Positions 56,851-64,000 of a stretch of DNA of 64,000 nucleotides are shown here, one piece after another. The position numbers and the translations under genes are program-made. The notes under the pieces were generated by a model. It saw only the letters and a program-made list of their open reading frames with translations, ran no database searches and was not told the origin of the DNA. The stretch's first letter is position 1. The number at the start of each line of letters is the position of its first letter. The DNA is from Nemertoderma westbladi (lineage: Eukaryota > Xenacoelomorpha > Nemertodermatida > Nemertodermatidae), in contig JAUCBJ010001447.1 of the NCBI GenBank assembly GCA_032718475.1, positions 62,001 through 126,000 on the forward strand. Direction: 5' to 3'.

Positions 56851-57647
56851 TTTATTCCAGAACGTGTCTGGGGACTGGGATCCTTGATTCTAGGAATTTT
56901 GACCTTTTAAGAGTATCGGTAAGTGCTACGATATCTTAATCGACTAGAATTTTAAAGGATCTAAAATTTCGACAGATTTTATAAATATTAATAATTAATA
57001 TTTTAGGATGGGCACCAGTTTATTCCAGAACTTGTCTGGGGACGTTAACCACTGATTCTAGAATTTGTCTTTCAAGTATATCGTTGGGTGCCGCGATATC
57101 TTAATCGACTAGAATTACAGATGGTCAAAGGGTTTAACAGATTTATTTTGCGTTATACGCTACTGTTAAAAGGACATCACGCTACTATATGTATTATTTA
57201 ATATACGGTATGAGAGCAATATCGCACGAAGCAATGTCAGTGTGAAGAGGCAAGTCGTTTCCAAGGTCTACCCAGAGCTTGGTTTAGCCGAGACACGAGG
57301 ATCTGAACTTTGCATTCCTAATACTCTGCCTACCAATAATACTTAAATATAGTAGGAGCTCTATTGTACTTTAATAAGTACGGATATTTCATCTTACTGT
57401 AGTTACGTATTTGTAATGTAATACAGACAGTAAGGAAAGAGAAAAATAATTATTTCTCGCCGTCGCACTAAATATATAATATATAAGTAACTAAGTAATA
57501 AACGCAAATATATATTGCACTAATCTACTAAATAATCGCTAAAATAACATTCTACTAAATAAAATTAAAGAAAACGATTATAATAAAATTACATAATAAT
57601 ACATACATAAATATAAAATAATAAGAATAAAATAATATGGTCACACA
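56851..57647 (-). repeat. Probable 3' LTR of the BEL/Pao element (U3 side)
   Basis: Read on the minus strand, the LTR would start TGTGTGACC at 57647, immediately after a GGAGTGGG purine tract 14 bp beyond the pol stop. It is AT-rich. It contains a tandem duplication: 56852-56982 and 57021-57151, sharing TTATTCCAGAAC.TGTCTGGGGAC and CGATATCTTAATCGACTAGAATT at 169-bp spacing, as seen with duplicated LTR enhancers. The left end is not defined and may lie well below 56851. Confidence 0.55.
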
Positions 57648-57660
57648 CCCACTCCATATG
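57648..57660 (-). promoter_or_regulatory. Candidate polypurine tract
   Basis: On the minus strand ATATGGAGTGGG lies between the pol stop (57664) and the TG of the proposed LTR. It is short and interrupted by T, so the call rests mainly on position. Confidence 0.4.
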
Positions 57661-57663
57661 CTA

Positions 57664-60600
57664 CTAAGCTGGGGAGTCCCTAGATGTTTGTTGGATTAGG
57701 GAGGTGGTCGTGGGAAGAGTATCTTGTCTTCCATAGTTTCCGGAGAGTTCTCTGTCTCTTTCCAGTAAACATAAGCGACCAACTGGGCGATTGAGCTGCT
57801 GTGTCTCGAAGACAATTCCCGGTTTCTTGAAGTTGCGTCGCATGACGACGAGTTCTACCGATCGCACCAAACCGTCATCCGAGATGTGAGTCTCGATGAT
57901 ACGACCTGTCTGCCACCGCTTACGTGGAAGATCTACATCCACAATAAGAACCATGTCTCCAGCGCTGACGTTTTCTTGCTGCGCAAACCACTTAGTTCGA
58001 AGCTGTAGCGTGGGCAGATAATGTTTTTCGAAATGGTCAGCGAAACGACGGGATAACAACTGCATGAGTTGCCAAGTTTGCCGGCAGTATTCGTCTCTGT
58101 CTGTGATTTCCGATTGTGGGAGCATGGCTACAGGTTTCTTCAGTAGGAAGTGCGCGGGTGTTAGCGCTTCCAGGGAATCGGGACTCGATGAGACTGGCAT
58201 AAGCGGTCTCTCGTTGAGATAGGCGGCGATTTCCTCCATTAACGTCCGCAAAAGTTCGTCGGTGAGATACGCGCGGCAAGGCACTATAAAGTGAAATGCG
58301 GTCTTCACACTTCTTATTAATCTCTCCCAACTTCCTCCCCACCAAGGGGCGTCGGCGGCGTTGAAGGTCCAGCTAGACGCTGTTACTCGTAGCTGATCGT
58401 CCACCTGTCTTTGGTTCCAATCTTTGACGTAAGCTTTGATTTCATTGTTGGCACCAATGAAGTTTGTTCCCTTATCAGATCTCATCGTGTTACTAGTGCC
58501 AAAGCGAGCGATCTGTCATCGTAAGCTTAATAGAAAGCTGTTGGTAGATAAATCGTTCACCATGTCGAGATGGATAGCTCTACAAGTCATACAAACAAAG
58601 ATGACACACCATCTCTTGACTATAGTCCTAGCACGATATACTTCAATAGGGCCAAATAAATCCACACCGGTATTAGTAAAGGGTGGTTCATAGAAGCTTA
58701 CTCGTTCCCTAGGTAATTCTGCCTCTCGCTGTGTTAAAGGCCTACTGAATACTTTCCTACAGGGTATGCAGTTCCTAAGAACTTGGTTCAGAGCTCTACG
58801 GGGTTTATAAAAATAATAGCGAGTTCGAATTTCGCTAAGAACTCGTTCTCTACCAGCATGATAAAGTTTGCTGTGAACATCTACAATCATCTTGACTTGT
58901 ATCTCAAGATTTCTAATGAGTATGGGAAACTTAGTGTCAAAGGATAATGGAGCATTCGTTAATCTTCCTCCAACACGTATCAACCCATCTATCATTGTGC
59001 TAGAGAAACGATCCCTTAAGCGCATCCGTGGATTTCTCAACAACAGGAAATACTTATCGGAATCCTCATAGCATTGCAGGAGTCTCAGCATCTGCTTGTT
59101 GGTTTCTTCATGCTCCTGATAACTGATCTTCTCCTTCAGAAACCTGTCGGGTATCTTATATTTGGGAAGATCTTTAATAACATGGACCTGCACTGATGTT
59201 ATTGGAGCGGTATCACCTTTGGTCTTCATCCCGGAGTAGTGATGGTGAAAACATCTCTTTAAATATGTAACGGCCTTACAGAGCCGATTCCAGGAACTGT
59301 AGTGATGTATCGCTCTCTGCAGAAGAGGTGAGAGTCCTTGCGAGACGTCTGGTATTCCAGATTTCCAATCCTTCTCACGGATTTCCACAACAAGCTTATT
59401 TGTGGCCGTTGGTTTCTGATCCAAAGCGTCGTCTCCGGAAGTATGTAGTACAGACAGATCTACCATAGGTTTGAATAACTTCGATTTACTCGCCCGAGTT
59501 TTAGGTTTGACTTTCTCCGCTCCCTTGGCCTGTCTAATCTCTGCGGTAGTAAGATGAGGAGGCCATTCTTCTTCTTCTTTGTACAGGAAGTCGGGTCCAC
59601 CTAGCCAGTCTGGAGTATCTACCAGTTCTTGTGGAGTTGCTCCCCTGGAGGCGATGTCTGCTGGATTAATCGTTCCGGGGCAATGTCTCCATTGATCCAT
59701 CGTTGTGCGACTGAGTATAATGGCTACTCTGTTGGTAACGAAGACGCTGAACTGACAGACTTCATTGGTTATATACTCCAACACGAGTAAAGCGGCGGTC
59801 CAATAGACAGTTTTCTCCAGTGGATAGTCGATCTGTTCTGTTACATTCCGGCCGATGGCTGTAGCGTTTAGAGCCGCTTTTAACTCCGCTCGAGGAACTT
59901 TCAACTTATTGTTTATTAATGCCTTAGAGGTAACCAAGGCGACTTTGATTCCGTCCGGAGTTTCCACCCTTAGGTAGGCTACTATACCTATTCCCATATC
60001 GCTGGCGTCTCCAAACACATGGAGTTGATAGGAATACGTAGGGAGAACATGACCAAAATATGAATGGGAAATTATAAAGTTCTCGATAGCTGGTAGAGAA
60101 TCTTCCCATTTCATCCACTTCTTTAATAATTCTCCCTTAAGTGGATCGTCCCATGAGTGGTTTTCAAGCCACATTTGTTGTACTAAACTCCGAGCAATCA
60201 ATATAACTGGGCTAATAAATCCCAATGGATCGAAATAAGTGCTCAGGATACTTAAACAAATCCGTTTAGTCCGAACTGGATTATCTCGCTGTTTTAGTTG
60301 GAAAAACAGGATATCTCTTTCTGTGTCCCATTTCAAACCAAGGGTCTTAGTTTCTGGGAGATCATCTTTTATTAGATCCAGGTCTTTCGCTCCTCGATCT
60401 TCTACCGGGATCGACTCCAGAAACTCACGGGAGTTGCTGGTGAATTTAGTTAATCGAAATCCACCTCTTTTTAAGCACTCTACCGTTCCTTTAGCGACGT
60501 CAATGGCTTCTTCGACTGATGGAAGGGACTTTAGATTGTCGTCCATGTATATATCCCGCTTGATGTTGTCAATCACCTCTTTAGAGAAGGCGTCTCGGTT

Positions 60601-62547
60601 GTCATCCGCAGTGGTGCGCACCACTGAACAGGCGTTTGAAGGGCTTGAGATTATCCCAAAAGCCTGGATGGTCATCCAGTACTCCACCGGTTTCTGGTTG
60701 AGGTCTCCTTCAGGCCACCACAGAAATCGTAGGCTATCTCGATCCCTATCCAACGCCTTGACTTGTAAGAACATGCCTTCTATATCTGAGGCGAAAGCAA
60801 TTGAATATTGTCTTAATCTTAGGAGTATTCCCAACAAGGATTGGAGTAAGTTGGGTCCGGGTAACAATTCGGAATTAAAGGATTGGCCCATATAGAGGGC
60901 AGAGCCGTCAAACACCACTCGTACTTCATGGGGTTTACCGGGTTTGGGAACGTAATGGTGAGTTAAATAATACGTTCTCTCAGTTATAGGTGTTTCTTCC
61001 GGTACTAGCTCCGCATATCCCTTGCTAATAAATTTCTTCAACTGCGTTTGATACATTTCTTTAGCTGAAGAATTTGCCGTAAGGCGTCGATGTAGTTGAG
61101 CAATTCTTTTCTCCGCCAAGGGTCTGTTGTTTACGAACTTTGGTTCTCGCTTTCGGAAAGGTAGACCGATCTCATATCTACCTTGATCTTTAAGAAAACG
61201 TGTAGTTATCTCTTGGATCTGCTTGGCTCTTTCTTCCTCTACCGATAGGGCCTTATCGTAGGAATTGGGCTCTACAGCCTCTTGAGAAAAGAATCGTACG
61301 GCGTGTTCATCCCGAGTCTTGGCATTATAACGTTCAATGACGTCATTAAGTTCGTCGTTATAGTTGTCTCGCTCTGATGGAAGAAGGAGCTGACATAAGT
61401 TCACTTGGGTTTGCCAAGTCTCGTTTTCCTTAAGGAGATCAATGGCATTCTCCTCGTCAAAAAGTTGGTAGACATCGTCATTATCTGAGGAGTATGGTGT
61501 TCCCTCAGTTGGATCGTCTAACTCACTGCCCTCGACTTCCCATTCTCTTACCTGATATACCTGGACATCGTCATTATCTGAGGAGTATGGTGTTCCCTCA
61601 GTTGGATCGTCTAACTCACTGCCCTCGACTTCCCATTCTCTTACCTGATATACCTGATCTTTCGGCAATCTTTCCATGAGAGTTCTACGGGAAGGGCCAG
61701 TAAAGTACCAACCCACTCTAGTTCTTCCCGCATAAGCTTGTAGTGGTTGCGGTTGAGCGGGCCGTTTCTCCAATGTCTCGAGCGCTTCATGTGCGTTTTG
61801 ACCGATGAGTATTTGCACTCCAGGGTAATCGGTGTTGAATCTAGGTATTTCCAGCTGCTGGGTGAAATCGTCCTCATCCCAGTTATAAGGTTCCACTTGG
61901 GTGGTAGCGAAGTTCTTTATCGCCACCATTTTTACTGACCTTATACTATGTTCTCCTAGTTCATCCTGGGGGGTGGACAACGCACCTACATAATAATCCG
62001 CTATTACTGTAGATTTCCAAACCTGCATAATTCCTGACATGTTTAGCTTAGTTCGGAACTTGGGTTGTCCAGCAAAGATGTCTTCGGCTAGTTCTTTGTC
62101 GATGAATGTTCCTGTACTACCGGAGTCAAGGAGGGCATTCACTACATAACTCCTTTTAGGTCCGTGGACCCTTACCTGTACTACAGGAAATTCTCGGATT
62201 CCTACATTGGAAGGTGGCGCTTTCCAAGATGGTTGTCGATCAGAAGTAGATAGGGTGAGGTCGCTGTCTGTGTCTTTTTCATATGTAAGTGCTCGATACA
62301 CTGCGGTATTTATCATGTAACAGGATTCACCTTCGTCGGAGAATTCATCTGTATAGAATCCTTCCATCTCAGAACTTTGGTCAGTGTCGTTCACATCACT
62401 GAATTGGACATGTAGTTCGGAATCACTTACCTGACTCTGGCTGTTTCGCTCAAATTCAGTGTGCAACAAGATATGATGTTTCGCACCGCACTTTGCACAC
62501 CTTGTGTCGGAGTAACAGCTTATACCACATGACTTCCCGTCTCTCCG
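57664..62547 (-). pseudogene. BEL/Pao pol (protease, reverse transcriptase, RNase H, integrase)
   Basis: One frame is open from 62547 to 57664 except for a TGA at 58516-58518. Order: CAKCGAKHHILLH zinc segment (the C-terminal half of the BEL gag Cys-His array), aspartic protease NALLDSGSTGTFID, a 31-codon tandem duplication (61472-61657), and reverse transcriptase (HHYVPKPGKPHEVRVVFDGSA, FASDIEGMFLQV, IYMDDNLKS). RNase H follows (VFGDASDMGIG, VPRAELKAA, YWTAALLVLEYI, where the usual Asp after WT is Ala). The integrase has an H..H..C..C zinc finger (H..LYHAG...C..C), GVDLFGPIEV (first Asp), RSDKGTNFIGAN (second Asp) and WWGGSWERLIRSVK (Glu). The polyprotein copies RNA and integrates the DNA. 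The stop just before the second integrase Asp and the RNase H change suggest this copy is inactive. Confidence 0.9.
61472..61657 (-). repeat. 93-bp tandem duplication inside pol
   Basis: Two units, 61472-61564 and 61565-61657, appear identical, each coding 31 residues including VREWEVEGSELDDPTEG. Frame is kept. Identity implies a very recent slippage or unequal exchange, or an assembly artefact. Confidence 0.85.
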
Positions 62548-64000
62548 CTAATGATTTCTTCAGGAATTCATCACACATATTCAAACGGTGGGTCCCGTCA
62601 CATAGCGCACATTTCGGTTTGATGTTACTTACCTTATTTTGAATAACATTGTGCACACTCGTTCTTTCTTCGGGCTTTCTCACCTGAATTCTCTTAGGAG
62701 ACGTAGGAGGAGTTTTTCTTACCTGTTCTCTCCTGTCATTGGTTCGAGACTTGAATTTACTTACCTGTTCTTTAGGCATTTTATTGACATAATAAGATCT
62801 TTCAGTGTCTTTCCCGCTATCCTCTCCTTGAGAAGTCTGGCTTTCGCCATCGTCTGTATAACACACTGGTGTTACCTTTCTCCTAGAAAAGGGTTTCTCA
62901 CTTACCTTGTTTTCCGGTGTCTTCTCTCTAGACTGTTTTAGGAGCTGTAATTTCACTTCTCCATCTAAGAATGACATGAGATCAGCCATGGTAGGGTCTC
63001 GTCGTTGTTGTTCCATCATATATAACACTTTCTTATCCCAGCGTGTACCTACTCCACCCTTCGGTAAAGTAGAGGCCACGGCTCCAATAACCATAGAACT
63101 CTGATATTCATGAGACTTACCTAACCAATCTAATTGTCTACAGATCTCCTGAATCTCATCGGAAAACTCTATTATCCCGCTGCTAATGAACTTTCGGGGC
63201 GCTACTAATTTTGCATACAAATATTTAGCTATGTTATTCCTATTACCATACCTGATGTTTAGTGTATCCCAAACTTGTCTTAATCCGTCTGGATGTCCAA
63301 TAAACTTTAACGCCATTAACTTGGGAGATCCTTCCAAGCACTCGATGAGGAATCTAAGTTTCTCTCCATTAGATAGTACAGAGTTCTGTATGTTATCTTT
63401 GTAATATTCATTAAAAGGTAACCATTTCATCTCATCTCCATTGAACTTGACGATCTCTCCCACCTTTACCGCTTGCCGGGCTTCGGTTCTAGCCATTTGA
63501 CGCGTAAAACTTTCTTGGGCCATCGTGTTATTTAATATCGAGTTATCGGTATATAAATTTCTCGGATTATGATCAGGTCTATAGGGAATATCATTATCAA
63601 CAGGTCTATAATTACCCTTAATAGGGTTCACTGTAGGAGTTTCTACTTCGCTAGCAGTATATATGCGTGTAGGCTCCACACCTTGCGCATGAGATACTTC
63701 AGACCTAACAGGTTGACACATTGTTACCGGGGGTGGTGGTATACCCTTTTGTGTATTTACTAATTTATCGCGTTCTAACGCGATACTTTGCTGCACTTCT
63801 TGCAACTCTAACCTACTTTCCCTTACTGTGCCCTTGAATTGCTGAACGGTCTCCTGCATCTGCCCGAGCAGGAGATCCATCCCCCGTCGTCTCTCATCCA
63901 CCCACTCGACCGCCGAAGTGGGAGCCGCCAACGTTGTAGCGGGCGGACGAGGGACAACGGGCGACAAATCATTAATATTTCGCTCGGAGTCCAGGACATG
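62456..64000 (-). CDS. BEL/Pao gag, partial (runs off the right edge)
   Basis: The frame is open from the window edge at 64000 to a TGA at 62456. The N terminus is outside, because reading upstream of 63967 stays open with no ATG required. Visible: a coiled-coil-like segment (MDLLLGQMQETVQQFKGTVR), the BEL gag core around FNGDEMKWLPFNEYYKDNI and KLRFLIECLEGSPK, an Arg/Ser-rich region, and a zinc knuckle CALCDGTHRLNMC (CX2CX3HX4C). After it the frame diverges: the next Cys-His motif (CAKCGAKHHILLH) lies in the +1 frame, which is the pol frame, overlapping by 92 bp. It forms the retrotransposon particle and binds RNA. The split is probably a frameshift mutation, since BEL elements usually have one gag-pol frame. 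Confidence 0.85.
   Translation of the reverse strand, partial: HVLDSERNINDLSPVVPRPPATTLAAPTSAVEWVDERRRGMDLLLGQMQETVQQFKGTVRESRLELQEVQQSIALERDKLVNTQKGIPPPPVTMCQPVRSEVSHAQGVEPTRIYTASEVETPTVNPIKGNYRPVDNDIPYRPDHNPRNLYTDNSILNNTMAQESFTRQMARTEARQAVKVGEIVKFNGDEMKWLPFNEYYKDNIQNSVLSNGEKLRFLIECLEGSPKLMALKFIGHPDGLRQVWDTLNIRYGNRNNIAKYLYAKLVAPRKFISSGIIEFSDEIQEICRQLDWLGKSHEYQSSMVIGAVASTLPKGGVGTRWDKKVLYMMEQQRRDPTMADLMSFLDGEVKLQLLKQSREKTPENKVSEKPFSRRKVTPVCYTDDGESQTSQGEDSGKDTERSYYVNKMPKEQVSKFKSRTNDRREQVRKTPPTSPKRIQVRKPEERTSVHNVIQNKVSNIKPKCALCDGTHRLNMCDEFLKKSLAERREVMWYKLLLRHKVCKVRCETSYLVAH

Noticed and set aside
60239-60895. 218-codon plus-strand frame
   Set aside because: Lies opposite the BEL reverse transcriptase; an antisense shadow of a real coding region.

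Overview
This window comes from a nuclear genome of an invertebrate-type metazoan. It is AT-rich, intron-bearing and repeat-dominated. The animal call rests on a rhodopsin-like GPCR split by a GT-AG intron (24265-25386, minus strand), together with RTE, CR1-like, Penelope-like, BEL/Pao, piggyBac-like and tRNA-SINE elements. The species cannot be told from the sequence. No bacterial-style operon, CRISPR array or rRNA gene is visible.

Layout: 1-7.5 kb is mostly AT-rich non-coding DNA with minisatellites and two foldback elements. 7.5-10.7 kb holds RTE fragments, one inserted (27-bp duplication) into a decayed LINE ORF1p gene, then a 650-bp foldback element. 12.5-16.7 kb is an RTE copy containing an internal palindrome and a 1.58-kb piggyBac-like insertion at TTAA. 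17.8-18.05 kb is an array of a TTAGTTCCAAT motif. 19.1-21.6 kb is a CR1-like LINE split by a tRNA-derived SINE. 24.3-25.4 kb is the GPCR (TM1 to about TM4/5; later exons not found). 25.6-30.9 kb is SINE and LINE debris. 31.5-32.05 kb is a C-rich satellite. 34-36.7 kb holds a SINE, a MITE and a hammerhead-like element. 39.9-41.6 kb is a 5'-truncated RTE with an open reverse transcriptase frame. 42.4-47.3 kb is an inverted pair of Penelope-like fragments with a complete 3.7-kb RTE inserted in the GIY-YIG reading frame. 47.3-52.8 kb holds MITEs. 54.5-56.0 kb is a decayed, unrecognised protein gene. 56.9-64.0 kb is the LTR, pol and gag of a BEL/Pao retrotransposon on the minus strand, running off the right edge.

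Almost all coding sequence is transposon-derived, and the clearest histories are nested insertions read from target-site duplications. The most interesting signal is a set of type I hammerhead ribozyme cores (CUGANGA, short stem II, GAAA, minimal stem III, UA, closing stem I). They occur in two unrelated repeat contexts: three copies in tRNA-headed foldback elements (3550-3592, 10224-10266, 10464-10506) and one copy at 36633-36678 between tRNA-box-like sequences. Three of the four keep the consensus core. The second notable item is the roughly 490-codon decayed gene next to the BEL LTR, whose family I do not recognise.
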